Shown here: piece after piece, positions 18,437-27,195 of the stretch | How the letters are laid out: each line of letters opens with the position of its first letter | Numbering within the stretch: the first letter of the stretch is position 1 | Assembly (NCBI RefSeq): GCF_029193885.1 | Contig: NZ_JARFVB010000016.1 | Coordinates: forward strand, 1 to 64,000 | From: Flagellimonas yonaguniensis | Lineage (GTDB): Bacteria > Bacteroidota > Bacteroidia > Flavobacteriales > Flavobacteriaceae | DNA: 64,000 nucleotides | Reading direction: 5' to 3' | Position numbers and translations under genes: made by a program | The notes under the pieces: generated by a model | The model's input: only the letters and a program-made list of their open reading frames with translations | Databases searched by the model: none | Told to the model about the DNA's origin: nothing

Positions 18437-20974
18437 ATGGGAAAGAACAACACAGGGTTTTCTTGGTTGCTAAAAATGGCATGGCGAGATGGTAAGGCGA
18501 GCTACGGTAAGCTCTTGCTCTTTGTCTTTTCCATAACCTTGGGTGTGGCCGCTGTGGTCAGCGTGCATTCTTTCAGTGGATTGCTCAAGGAAAATATCGC
18601 CTCGCAATCCAAAGCACTTTTAGGGGCCGATTATGTCATCGAAAGTGACAAGCCAGTCAACGATAAGGTCATGGGTATCATGGATTCTTTAGGTGGGGCT
18701 GACGCACGGGAGATCAATTTTATGTCCATGGCCGCTTTTCCAGGGAACGAAGGCACTAAGCTCATGGAGGTCAGGGGGGTGGAAGGTGGTTTTCCTTTCT
18801 ATGGTGATCTAGAGACCAGTCCTACTTCTGCAGCTAACGATTTTAGAAATGGTGGAGCCTTGGTGGATGCCGTTACCATGCTTCAACTCAACCTAAAGGT
18901 TGGAGATAGCATAAAACTGGGAGCGGTGACCTTGCCCATAGCTGGCGAATTGGAAACAGTTCCAGGGAGTACCTCGGTCTTTGGTGCCATTGCGCCCCCA
19001 ATTCTAATTCCTTTTGAATTCATTGAATCGACAGGGCTTGTCCAAACTGGAAGTAGAATCGAATATAAATATTACTTCAAGGCGGATGAAATTGAGGATA
19101 TGGCACTCTTGGATGAGAAGGTCGATCCCATACTTGATGCCGAAGAGGCTGATTTGGATACACATTTGTCCGAAGCTCGTCGATTGGGCCGACGCTACGA
19201 GAACTTTGGAAAGTTCCTCAACCTTGTCGGATTCATAGCATTGCTTTTGGGTTGCGTGGGTATCGCCAGCGGCATGGGCATTTATGTCCAAATGAAGATA
19301 AAATCCATTGCCGTGCTCAAATGTCTGGGCGCATCAAAACGGCAGAGTTATCTTATTTTCTTCATCCAAATTGCTTGTATGGGCATTGTGGGGGGCTTGT
19401 TGGGAACGGCCATTGGTTATGGTTTCCAACAATTGTTCCCCATATTGTTGGGAGATTTGTTGCCCGTGGACGTTGATATTACTTTGTCCCTACAAAGCAT
19501 GGTATTGGGACTATCATTGGGATTGGCCATGTCCGTGCTTTTTGCCCTGTATCCCTTGATGAAAACATTGTACGTGTCCCCATTACAGGCCTTGCGGGTG
19601 GTGCAGGAAACACAGTCCCGTTCCAAATGGGCCACAATAGCCGTTGGTTTAGGCATTGTTTTGTTTGTATTTTGTTTTTCATTTTGGCTTTTGGGGGATG
19701 TTATGCGCTCCCTGTTTTTTGTCAGCGGATTGTTAATCGTATTTTTGGTTTTGACCGCTGTGGCCCGATTCTTTATGGCCATGCTGAAAAAGTTCTTCCC
19801 ATATTCTTGGAGTTTTATTGCTCGTCAAAGTCTGAAGAATTTGTTTCGCCCCCAAAATCAGACCCTGGTCTTGGTATTGGCCATTGGTATCGGAACCTTT
19901 CTGATTAGTACCCTTTATTTTACCAAGGATATGCTTTTGGAAAAAGCGGCCATTGAGGATAGTGCCAATAGCGCCAATATGATTTTGATGGATATTCAGA
20001 AACAACAAGTGGACGGGGTATCCAACACTATACAAGGGGCAGGATATCCTATTATCGATAAAATACCGATTGTCACCATGCGAGTAGAGACCCTTAAAGG
20101 GAAACACGTGGAAGATATTAGAAAGGATACCACATCGCAGGTCGGGCGATGGATATTGAGCCATGAATTCAGGGTAACCTACCGGGATAGCTTGATCAAC
20201 TCCGAACGTATTTTGGAAGGGGATTGGGTAAGTATGGCTGATTCCGATTCTGATGTGCCCATTTCCGTGAGCAGCGATTTTGCCAACATGGCCAAGGTCA
20301 CTATAGGCGATCCTGTGTCCTTTAATGTACAGGGGAGGATCATGAACACGGTCGTACAGAGTATCCGTGAGGTGGATTGGAGCAGGTTGCAACCCAACTT
20401 CTCCATTGTTTTTCCATCAGGAGTGCTTGAAAATGCCCCACAATTTGGGGTAATGACCACCAGAACTTCTGACGATATGGGTTCGGCCCGACTCCAACAG
20501 CAATTGGTACGTCAATTTCCGAATGTCTCCATTTTGGATCTAAAGCGAATCCTGGGTCTTTTGGAGGATATTTTGGGCAAAATAGGATGGGTTATCAACT
20601 TCATGGCTTTCTTTAGCATATTTGTTGGGGTCGCCGTACTCATGGGGGCCATATACAGTAGCAAGCACCAACGGGTAAAACAAGGTGCACTGCTCAGGAC
20701 GTTGGGGGCTCAAGGCGCCCAAATATTGAAAATGATCGCCATTGAGTATGCTGTTCTTGGATTCGTGGGTGCTTTTATGGGGGTATTGCTTGCGGTTTTG
20801 GCAAGTACTTTATTGGCCTATATGTTGTTCGAAACGGCTTTTACCCCTTCATGGGTTCCGTTCTTCATAATTCTTCCGGCGATTACGTTATTGGTCTTTG
20901 CACTAGGTGTTGGAAACAGTATCGGAATAGTAAGGAATTCACCTCTTACCGTCCTGAAGAAAGAAAAGGAATAA
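18437..20974 (+). CDS. ybbP: ABC transporter permease with two FtsX domains, YbbP type
   Basis: 845-residue inner-membrane permease; ATG 18437 comes one base after the ATPase stop, and a TTG three codons upstream is less likely. One transmembrane helix near 20-40 (LLLFVFSITLGVAAVVSVHS) is followed by a large periplasmic MacB-like domain, a first FtsX unit near 250-390 (with KIKSIAVLKCLGASKRQ), a central pair of helices, a second periplasmic domain, and a C-terminal FtsX unit near 700-840 (KHQRVKQGALLRTLGAQGAQ). This two-FtsX, ten-helix layout is that of YbbP/YbbA transporters. Substrate unknown. Confidence 0.9.
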   Translation: MGKNNTGFSWLLKMAWRDGKASYGKLLLFVFSITLGVAAVVSVHSFSGLLKENIASQSKALLGADYVIESDKPVNDKVMGIMDSLGGADAREINFMSMAAFPGNEGTKLMEVRGVEGGFPFYGDLETSPTSAANDFRNGGALVDAVTMLQLNLKVGDSIKLGAVTLPIAGELETVPGSTSVFGAIAPPILIPFEFIESTGLVQTGSRIEYKYYFKADEIEDMALLDEKVDPILDAEEADLDTHLSEARRLGRRYENFGKFLNLVGFIALLLGCVGIASGMGIYVQMKIKSIAVLKCLGASKRQSYLIFFIQIACMGIVGGLLGTAIGYGFQQLFPILLGDLLPVDVDITLSLQSMVLGLSLGLAMSVLFALYPLMKTLYVSPLQALRVVQETQSRSKWATIAVGLGIVLFVFCFSFWLLGDVMRSLFFVSGLLIVFLVLTAVARFFMAMLKKFFPYSWSFIARQSLKNLFRPQNQTLVLVLAIGIGTFLISTLYFTKDMLLEKAAIEDSANSANMILMDIQKQQVDGVSNTIQGAGYPIIDKIPIVTMRVETLKGKHVEDIRKDTTSQVGRWILSHEFRVTYRDSLINSERILEGDWVSMADSDSDVPISVSSDFANMAKVTIGDPVSFNVQGRIMNTVVQSIREVDWSRLQPNFSIVFPSGVLENAPQFGVMTTRTSDDMGSARLQQQLVRQFPNVSILDLKRILGLLEDILGKIGWVINFMAFFSIFVGVAVLMGAIYSSKHQRVKQGALLRTLGAQGAQILKMIAIEYAVLGFVGAFMGVLLAVLASTLLAYMLFETAFTPSWVPFFIILPAITLLVFALGVGNSIGIVRNSPLTVLKKEKE

Positions 20975-20988
20975 AATAGGACCGCTAT

Positions 20989-21015
20989 ATCAGGTAAGGA
21001 CCTGATTGTTTTATT
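20989..21015. terminator. Terminator between converging ybbP and the FGE-like gene
   Basis: ATCAGGT / ACCTGAT stem with a 4-base loop, then TGTTTTATT. It lies between the stop codons of two converging genes. Confidence 0.65.
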
Positions 21016-22090
21016 CCGATAGTACGGTCCTGAACCCTAAGTGCTCCATACCGGAATCCGGACTGGTGGCCATCCGGGCCGAAATCCTATAACTTGCGCA
21101 ATAAGAAGCACTACATAAAAACGAACCTCCTTTGATGACCCTTTCCTTTGCATAGGTATTACTGGAATTGAAAGCGCTTTCGGCCCCCTTTGGATTTTGG
21201 ACAACTACTCCGCTGGAAGCCAATTCCTTATAATAATTGGTGTTGTACCAATCGCTGGTCCATTCCCATACATTTCCCGCCATATCGTAGAGCCCAAAAT
21301 CGTTTTTTGGGTAGGACATGATAGGAGCTCTCCTTTCAAAACCATCTTCCATGGTATTGGTTACCGGAAACTCTCCTTCCCAAGAATTGGCATGTGCACT
21401 CAGCTTTGAAACATCATCGCCCCAGAAAAATTTGTTGTCCGTTTTGTTGGCGCGTGCGGCAAATTCCCATTCCGCTTCGGTGGGCAATCGTCGTCCTGCC
21501 CATTTGCAATAGGCCTGTGCATCTTCGTAGGCAATATGTACCACAGGATGGTCTTCTTTTCCTTCAATTGTACTTTCAGGACCATTGGGATGTTTCCAAT
21601 CAGCACCGATTTTCCAATCCCACCATTGGGAGTAATCATAGAGGTTGGGAACACTGGATTTTGTTTTTTTAAATACCAACGACCCTGGTTGTAAAATCGA
21701 GTCATGGGGCTTTTCCGTTCCCTCTGGCAACTGTTTTTTCATTTCTTCCCAATCAATTTCTCGCTCGGCCATGGTTACATAGCCTGTTTCTTCCACGAAT
21801 TTGGCAAATTGGGCGTTGGTCACTTCATGTATGTCCATAAAAAAGCCGTCCACATATACTTTGTGCGCCGGTTTTTCGTGGGCCATTGCCATTTCGTCAT
21901 TGGGTACAGCGCCTTGTTTGAATAAGCCGCCAGGTATCCATACCATTCCATCAGGAGTTTCGCTTGGAGCTTTTTTGGGTTTTGGAAGCTCTTTGGACCC
22001 TGTGGTTTTTATTGGTTCTTCTTGTTGATTTGTTTTGGATTTACAGCTCAACAGTAATATCAGCAAGTAAAAAAATACAGCAGGTTTCAA
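21011..22090 (-). CDS. Formylglycine-generating enzyme (SUMF1) family lipoprotein
   Basis: 359 residues with lipobox LLILLLSC (Cys16). The SUMF1 fold runs from about 45 to the end: PDGMVWIPGG, DEMAMAHEKPAHKVYVDGFF, the HPVVHIAYEDAQAYCKWAG loop, RRLPTEAEWEFAAR and NVWEWTSDWY. The active-site strand GGSFLCSASYC carries Cys326 and Cys331 at the spacing of the two copper-binding catalytic cysteines of true formylglycine-generating enzymes, followed by YRISARMATSPDSG and LGFR. Many bacterial relatives lack both, so this one is a good candidate for converting Cys to formylglycine in type I sulfatases, in the periplasm. A broken sulfatase start lies some 380 bases beyond its 5' end. Confidence 0.88.
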   Translation of the reverse strand: MKPAVFFYLLILLLSCKSKTNQQEEPIKTTGSKELPKPKKAPSETPDGMVWIPGGLFKQGAVPNDEMAMAHEKPAHKVYVDGFFMDIHEVTNAQFAKFVEETGYVTMAEREIDWEEMKKQLPEGTEKPHDSILQPGSLVFKKTKSSVPNLYDYSQWWDWKIGADWKHPNGPESTIEGKEDHPVVHIAYEDAQAYCKWAGRRLPTEAEWEFAARANKTDNKFFWGDDVSKLSAHANSWEGEFPVTNTMEDGFERRAPIMSYPKNDFGLYDMAGNVWEWTSDWYNTNYYKELASSGVVVQNPKGAESAFNSSNTYAKERVIKGGSFLCSASYCASYRISARMATSPDSGMEHLGFRTVLSE

Positions 22091-22466
22091 TGTCTTGATT
22101 TTTAAGTGGTTCTTGGATTTTGTTTCGTACCATTTTTGGGCTCACTTGGTTTAAGGAAACAATCAACAACCATTTCTGTGGTTAATGAAAGAAACAGCTC
22201 CAGTTTTTTTGAATTTGATATGGAAAAGATATGGATTTTAAACGGTTTACTTGAAACGATAAAAATATGAGGTATGTGCCCATAATTTTTATCCTTTACA
22301 ATACAAGAGGCTCTTATATCTTTTCTGCTGGTGATCATTGGCCATGATTAACCAAATGATCTTAGAAGATTGAATAAGATTCTTTGGGGTGCCATGGGAG
22401 TTATCTTTGACTTTTCCATGCGGAGGATACAAGGAGCATTTGCAGAACCCAATGGGGTAGCTCACA
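22091..22466. other. Non-coding stretch upstream of the FGE-like gene
   Basis: About 375 AT-rich bases. Short frames exist on both strands but none has convincing protein-like sequence. It must hold the promoter of the minus-strand FGE-like gene; I see no clear -7 box. Confidence 0.4.
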
Positions 22467-22514
22467 GTGAAAAAAAATGTGGTCATCATATTTGCAGATG
22501 ACTTGGGGTATGGT
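22467..22514 (+). pseudogene. 5' remnant of a sulfatase gene
   Basis: From GTG 22467 the reading KKNVVIIFADDLGYG matches the start of the mature part of type I sulfatases (consensus NVVIIFADDLGYGD), where the two Asp are metal ligands. After GYG the sequence stops resembling a sulfatase. Just upstream the frame shifts at a run of eight A: the other frame reads FAEPNGVAHSEKK, as a secretion-signal end would. The remnant therefore has both a frameshift and a deletion of nearly the entire gene. Confidence 0.55.
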
Positions 22515-22536
22515 CATTTCCTAAGAATCAGGTATT

Positions 22537-22665
22537 ATGTTAGCTATAGCGATCATATTGGTCATTATGTTTTGTTCGTATTTGGTTTTGGAGGACACTG
22601 GATTGGCTATTCAAAAAGGAAGAACGCTAAAGAAAATGGATGTTTCCGAGGGTGCTGTTTCTTGA
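22537..22665 (+). CDS. Possible 42-residue single-pass membrane peptide
   Basis: ATG 22537 to TGA 22663-22665 encodes a peptide with an N-terminal hydrophobic segment (MLAIAIILVIMFCSYLVL) followed by a polar, Lys-rich tail. It lies directly after the sulfatase remnant and could be a small membrane protein or the end of another deleted gene. No family recognised, no clear promoter. Confidence 0.25.
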   Translation: MLAIAIILVIMFCSYLVLEDTGLAIQKGRTLKKMDVSEGAVS

Positions 22666-22752
22666 TTTTCGGGGTAGGACCTTACATTTTTATCATATTC
22701 GATTTTCATTGAAATTATGATTGATAATTAAAAGGTTGCGTATTTTAGTAGT

Positions 22753-23595
22753 ATGGCAATCAAACATTTTCATATTACAAAATCAACAGGGGAAAAAGTC
22801 GATTTCTCCATGGATAAACTGAAAAGGTCCCTTCAATTTAGTGGAGCTTCCGAAGAAATGGTGGGAGAAATTGTTCAACGTGTGCAAGATGAACTTTATC
22901 CGGGCATTTCAACTAAGGAGATTTACAACCGGGCCTTTTCCCTTCTGAAGAAAAAGGAGTCGGTCTACGCATCAAAATATAAGTTGAAAAAGGCCATCTA
23001 TGAATTGGGGCCCACGGGTTTTCCCTTTGAAAAGTTTATCAGCGGTATTTTACATTACTCCGGTTATGAGACCAAAGTGGGAGAGATACTGGAAGGCACT
23101 TGCGTATCCCATGAAATTGATGTATTGGCCACAAAAAACGGTATCCTGAATGTTATTGAATGCAAGTTTCACGGCGAGGATGGACTCAAATGCAATGTGA
23201 AGGTTCCTTTGTACATCAATTCAAGATATAAGGACGTAAAGCCACCCTTGGATTCCAAAAAGGATAAAAACTTTAACGAAACAGAAGGGTGGTTGGTCAC
23301 CAATACACGATTTACCCAAGATGCACTTGGATATGGCAAATGCGTAGGGTTGTATCTTTTAAGTTGGGATTATCCGCATGGGGATGGACTCAAAGAACGG
23401 ATAGACAGGTTGCGGCTCTACCCGATAACGGTCTCCACCCTCTTATCCGGTAGGGAAAAGGATTTCTTGCTGGAACGGGACATTGTGTTGTGCAGGCAAT
23501 TGATGAAAAATAGTTTCTTGCTCGACCATTTGGGAGTTTCCAATGGCAGAAAACAAAGAATTCTAAAGGAAATGAAATCACTCTGCAATTCTTAG
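22753..23595 (+). CDS. ATP-cone domain fused to a PD-(D/E)XK (Mrr-like) nuclease domain
   Basis: 280-residue cytoplasmic protein. Residues 1-85 are an ATP-cone (ITKSTGEKVDFSMDKLKRSL, then YPGISTKEIYNRAFSLLKKK, KYKLKKAI), the nucleotide-binding module found in NrdR and ribonucleotide reductase. Residues about 88-200 are a restriction-endonuclease fold: GFPFEKFISGILHYSGYET, then His120-Glu121-Ile-Asp123 and Glu136-Cys-Lys138, giving a complete D...ExK catalytic set. The tail is helical. A nuclease whose activity depends on ATP/dATP level is the natural reading. The next gene, a beta-CASP RNase, starts at the very next base after the stop, so the two are translationally coupled. Confidence 0.82.
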   Translation: MAIKHFHITKSTGEKVDFSMDKLKRSLQFSGASEEMVGEIVQRVQDELYPGISTKEIYNRAFSLLKKKESVYASKYKLKKAIYELGPTGFPFEKFISGILHYSGYETKVGEILEGTCVSHEIDVLATKNGILNVIECKFHGEDGLKCNVKVPLYINSRYKDVKPPLDSKKDKNFNETEGWLVTNTRFTQDALGYGKCVGLYLLSWDYPHGDGLKERIDRLRLYPITVSTLLSGREKDFLLERDIVLCRQLMKNSFLLDHLGVSNGRKQRILKEMKSLCNS

Positions 23596-24972
23596 ATGCT
23601 TATGAAAAAGCTGAACATCCATTTTTTTGGCGCTTCGGGAACAGTGACCGGGTCAAAATATTATTTGGAGACCGAAGAGGCCAAAATAATGGTGGACTGC
23701 GGTCTGTTCCAAGGTGTGAAGGAACTGCGTGAACACAACTGGGAACGATTGCCCGTGGATGTGTCGGAAATGGATTATGTGCTGCTTACCCATGGTCATT
23801 TGGACCATTGTGGCTATCTGCCATTATTGGTGCGACATGGGTTTCGTGGGAAAATCTTGGGAACAGAGCCCACTCTCGAAATCGCACGGATCATTCTGGA
23901 GGACAGCGCCAAGATACAGGAAGAAGAAGCGGAGAGGGCCAATGAGGAACATTACAGCAAACACGATCCCGCTTTGCCTTTGTACACCAAAGAAGATGCA
24001 GCCTTTGCCTTGAATTTTTTTGAGCGGATTGAGGAAGGTGAAGAGGTTGTGCTTTCCGATAATTGCTCGGTAACATTTTTGTACAATGGGCATATTATCG
24101 GTTCCACTTATATCGAAATGGACCTTTATGGAAAACGGTTTGTGTTTTCGGGGGATGTGGGACGCCAAGAAGACGAATTGCTCAATCCTCCAAAACAGCC
24201 CGAGTGGGCCGATTATTTGTTTGTGGAGAGCACCTATGGGGATAGGTTGCATCCTGAAGAAGATGTGGAGCACATTTTGACGGAACTCGTAAAGGAAACC
24301 TTGCAGAAAAGGGGAGCGTTAATCATCCCATCATTTGCTGTGGAACGCTTACAGTCCTTAATGTATCAATTGTGGAAGCTTTATAGGAAGAACAGAATTC
24401 CGAACATTCCCATTTTTGTGGACAGTCCCATGGGCAATAATGTATTGGAGGTGTTTGAAGAGTTTCCAAGTTGGCACAAACTTACTTTAGAGGAATACCA
24501 CAATATGTGCAATCATATTTCGATAGTGAGCTCGTATGCAGAAACCTGGGAAACCATTGATGACCCTAGACCCAAAATTGTGATTGCGGGCAGTGGCATG
24601 GTCACAGGAGGACGGGTGCTTACCTATATCAAGCAATTGGGGGATATGGGGTCGACTTCCATTCTTCTTGTTGGGTTCCAAGCGGAAGAAACCCGAGGTA
24701 GAAAACTGCTCGAAGGAGCCACTGAACTTAAAATTTACGGAAAATATATACCTATTAAAGCCAAGGTCCATCATTTGGAGAGTTTATCGGCCCACGCTGA
24801 CCAAGCGGAACTGCTGACATGGATGGGTTCCATAAAGAACATTCCCGAAAAAGTCTTTTTGGTTCATGGGGAAAGGTCTGTAATGGATACCTATGGAAAA
24901 AAAATCCATGAGAAATTCGGATGGAACTGTCATATACCCGAAATGTACGAAGTAATCGAAATTCTGTTGTAA
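23596..24972 (+). CDS. Metallo-beta-lactamase/beta-CASP RNase (CPSF73-like)
   Basis: 458 residues. The zinc motif HGHLDH (66-71) with the upstream GSKYYLE and DCGLFQG segments, the later GDVGR Asp, and a terminal VHGE/HADQAEL region make up the metallo-beta-lactamase core. The inserted beta-CASP domain is visible as STYGDRLH, PSFAVERLQSL, FVDSPMG and GSGMVTGGRVL. Bacterial members are endo- and exoribonucleases resembling eukaryotic CPSF73. ATG 23596 follows the previous stop with no gap; ATG 23602 is the alternative. Together with the ATP-cone nuclease it suggests nucleic-acid turnover under energy stress. Converges on upp. Confidence 0.92.
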   Translation: MLMKKLNIHFFGASGTVTGSKYYLETEEAKIMVDCGLFQGVKELREHNWERLPVDVSEMDYVLLTHGHLDHCGYLPLLVRHGFRGKILGTEPTLEIARIILEDSAKIQEEEAERANEEHYSKHDPALPLYTKEDAAFALNFFERIEEGEEVVLSDNCSVTFLYNGHIIGSTYIEMDLYGKRFVFSGDVGRQEDELLNPPKQPEWADYLFVESTYGDRLHPEEDVEHILTELVKETLQKRGALIIPSFAVERLQSLMYQLWKLYRKNRIPNIPIFVDSPMGNNVLEVFEEFPSWHKLTLEEYHNMCNHISIVSSYAETWETIDDPRPKIVIAGSGMVTGGRVLTYIKQLGDMGSTSILLVGFQAEETRGRKLLEGATELKIYGKYIPIKAKVHHLESLSAHADQAELLTWMGSIKNIPEKVFLVHGERSVMDTYGKKIHEKFGWNCHIPEMYEVIEILL

Positions 24973-24985
24973 TGGCAGCGGGGCA

Positions 24986-25639
24986 TCACAATTTGATGCC
25001 ATAGCTCAAATCCCCTGCATCGCCGAGTCCGGGCACAATGTATCCTTTGCTCGTAAGTTCATCATCAATGGCGGCAATCCACAATTGGGTATCCTTTGGG
25101 AAATCCCGTTCAACCTTCGCCACTCCGGATTTGGAACCGATGACGGATATAATATGGATTTTTTTGGGCGTACCATGGCTTTTGAGGGCATCGAGCACGT
25201 TCTCCAATGTTTTCCCCGTGGCCAACATCGGGTCTGTCAATACTAAAACCTTATCATCAAGGGAAGGTGCGGCAAAGTATTTTACGATGACCTCGAAGGC
25301 ATCATCATTGTTGGGGTGGTGGCGGTATGCGGAGATGAAGGCATTTTCGGCTCCATCAAAATAACTTAAAATCCCGTGGTGGAGCGGAAGCCCGGCCCTG
25401 AGTACCGAACACAGTACCAATTTGTCCGAACACAGGAAGGATTTTTTGGTGCCCAAAGGTGTTTGAACGGTCTTTTCCCCATATTCCAAAGTCTTGCTCA
25501 ACTCGTAGGCCAGAACTTCGCCAATGCGTTCAATATTTCGTCGGAAACGCATGGAATCCTTTTGAATATCCACATCCCTGATTTCTGAAATAAAAGTGTT
25601 TAGGATGGAATTGGTTTGGTCAAACTGATGGATGATCAT
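24986..25639 (-). CDS. upp: Uracil phosphoribosyltransferase
   Basis: Pyrimidine salvage: uracil plus PRPP gives UMP. 217 residues, typical length. The PRPP-binding motif is VLTDPMLATGKTL near 132-144; LCSVLRAGLPL near 80-90 and the uracil-binding C-terminal segment YIVPGLGDAGDLSYG complete the family pattern. Divergent from cbpA; the operator in the shared gap is positioned for cbpA, not for upp. Confidence 0.96.
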   Translation of the reverse strand: MIIHQFDQTNSILNTFISEIRDVDIQKDSMRFRRNIERIGEVLAYELSKTLEYGEKTVQTPLGTKKSFLCSDKLVLCSVLRAGLPLHHGILSYFDGAENAFISAYRHHPNNDDAFEVIVKYFAAPSLDDKVLVLTDPMLATGKTLENVLDALKSHGTPKKIHIISVIGSKSGVAKVERDFPKDTQLWIAAIDDELTSKGYIVPGLGDAGDLSYGIKL

Positions 25640-25728
25640 TGTATTGGGAATTGATTTTTCCTAAAGGTAAATGTTGTCGGGAACATATAAAAATGAAAGT
25701 CCCCAACCCAAAAGTCTTGTTCGGACAC

Positions 25729-25772
25729 TGATAATCGTCATTGGAATAAAAGAAGATTTTTAGCGAAATTTG
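25729..25772 (+). promoter_or_regulatory. FNR-like operator and -7 box upstream of cbpA
   Basis: TGATAATCGTCA (25729-25740) is the TGAC-N4-ATCA palindrome read on the other strand. GAAATTTG (25765-25772) is a one-mismatch -7 box, whose TTT begins 34.5 bases from the palindrome centre, one base longer than in most of the other sites of the island. Confidence 0.5.
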
Positions 25773-25818
25773 AAAGAGTCATTTATGGTAAACGAATTTA
25801 AGATTACGGTACCGACCT

Positions 25819-26733
25819 ATGGATTTTATCGATTATTACAATGTATTGGGGGTAGACAAAAAAGCATCTACCGACGAAATAAAAAAAGCCTATCGCAAGC
25901 TGGCTAGGAAATACCATCCCGACCTGAATCCCAATGATGCGGAGGCGGAAAAAAACTTTAAGCGCGTCAATGAGGCAAACGAAGTGCTTTCCGATCCGGA
26001 AAAAAGAAAGAAATACGATGAGTATGGAAAGGATTGGCAGCACGCTGAGGAATTTGAAAGAGCCAAACGTTCAAGGGCACAACAGGGACGTGGTCGTGAT
26101 TATTCGGGTTACACCTATAGCCGTTCTGGTGGCTCTGCCCAGGATTTTTCAGACTTTTTTGAATCCATGTTCGGGGGAGGAGCATCCGGGTTCGGTTCCC
26201 GTGGGCAAAATGTCCAATTTAGAGGACAGGATTACAATGCCCAGCTCCAATTGTCCCTGATGGATGTGTACACCACCCAAAAACAAACACTAACGGTAAA
26301 TGGGAAAAACATTCGCCTGACCATTCCTGCGGGTATCGAGGATGGGCAGACCATAAAAATCAAAGGCCACGGAGGCCCCGGCATTGAAGGCGGACCTGCC
26401 GGTGACCTCTACATTACCTTTTCCATTGTCAATAATACAGTATTTAAACGGGATGGTCCCAATCTGTATAAAACGGTCGAGATTCCATTGGTGAAAGCAG
26501 TGCTCGGAGGTGAAATACAAGTAGAGACCTTAACGGGAAAAGTGAAATTGAAAGTAGCACCTGGAACCGATAATGGTACCAAGGTAAAACTCAAAGGCAA
26601 GGGATTTCCAAAATATAGAAAAGAAGGTCAGTTTGGGGATTTGTACCTTACCTATACCGTGAAAATACCGAAGAACTTAACCCCGGAGCAGAAATCGCTA
26701 TTTGAATCCTTGGAAAAAACCAAGCTATTATAA
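25819..26733 (+). CDS. cbpA: DnaJ-like co-chaperone CbpA
   Basis: 304-residue type II J-protein. The N-terminal J domain ([23 protein letters not shown] in [10 protein letters not shown]) stimulates Hsp70 ATPase. A Gly/Phe-rich linker follows at about 75-130 ([30 protein letters not shown]). There is no Cys-rich zinc finger; two C-terminal substrate-binding beta domains run from about 140 to 300 ([29 protein letters not shown]). The next gene encodes its partner CbpM 6 bases later. Expression is probably stress-induced through the FNR-like site upstream. Confidence 0.94.
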   Translation: MDFIDYYNVLGVDKKASTDEIKKAYRKLARKYHPDLNPNDAEAEKNFKRVNEANEVLSDPEKRKKYDEYGKDWQHAEEFERAKRSRAQQGRGRDYSGYTYSRSGGSAQDFSDFFESMFGGGASGFGSRGQNVQFRGQDYNAQLQLSLMDVYTTQKQTLTVNGKNIRLTIPAGIEDGQTIKIKGHGGPGIEGGPAGDLYITFSIVNNTVFKRDGPNLYKTVEIPLVKAVLGGEIQVETLTGKVKLKVAPGTDNGTKVKLKGKGFPKYRKEGQFGDLYLTYTVKIPKNLTPEQKSLFESLEKTKLL

Positions 26734-26739
26734 AAAGAC

Positions 26740-27030
26740 ATGAAACAGGAGAACTACATATCGGTAAAGACTTTTTGTGAACGCCATGGGGTTGGGGAAT
26801 CTTTTGTGTACGCTATGTACGAGTATGAAATTTTACAAGTGGAGTACGAAGAAGACGAAGGTAAATTTCATATTGAAGACCTTCCACTTCTGGAAAAAAT
26901 GGTTCGTTTGCACAACGAATTGGATATCAATCCCGAGGGGATTCAAGCCATTCATCATCTTTTGGGACAAGTGGAAAACTTACAGCAAGAGGTGGCATCC
27001 CTTAAAAAGAAACTGGATACATTGGAATGA
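26740..27030 (+). CDS. cbpM: Chaperone modulator CbpM-like, MerR-related
   Basis: 96 residues. A MerR-like helical start (YISVKTFCERHGVGESFVYA) is followed by IEDLPLLEKMVRLHNELDIN and a C-terminal coiled coil (LLGQVENLQQEVASLKKKL). CbpM binds the J domain of CbpA and restrains it. The six-base gap to cbpA and the matching pair structure make the identification firm despite the short length. Confidence 0.88.
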   Translation: MKQENYISVKTFCERHGVGESFVYAMYEYEILQVEYEEDEGKFHIEDLPLLEKMVRLHNELDINPEGIQAIHHLLGQVENLQQEVASLKKKLDTLE

Positions 27031-27049
27031 TCATTACCGTTTTCGGATA

Positions 27050-27092
27050 TGACCAAGATCATAGGAATCGAGGCATCCTTCCAATACCTTTA
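27050..27092 (+). promoter_or_regulatory. FNR-like operator and -7 box upstream of the first universal stress gene
   Basis: TGACCAAGATCA (27050-27061) is a TGAC-N4-ATCA palindrome; TACCTTTA (27085-27092) is a -7-like box. The TTT begins exactly 33.5 bases from the palindrome centre. The predicted transcript has an untranslated leader of about 100 bases. Confidence 0.65.
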
Positions 27093-27195
27093 AGAGAAAA
27101 TCTAATAACTATAATGGTTCAGGAACAGTAGTCTTTGTAAGATTCTTTTTTCATCTCTGAAGATGAGGACCATTTTGTTTTTAACATTGGATGTC

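Noticed and set aside
22102..22489. Two minus-strand frames of 78 and 66 codons upstream of the FGE-like gene
   Set aside because: AT-rich, no motifs, no spacing consistent with an operon; most likely chance frames in a degraded region.
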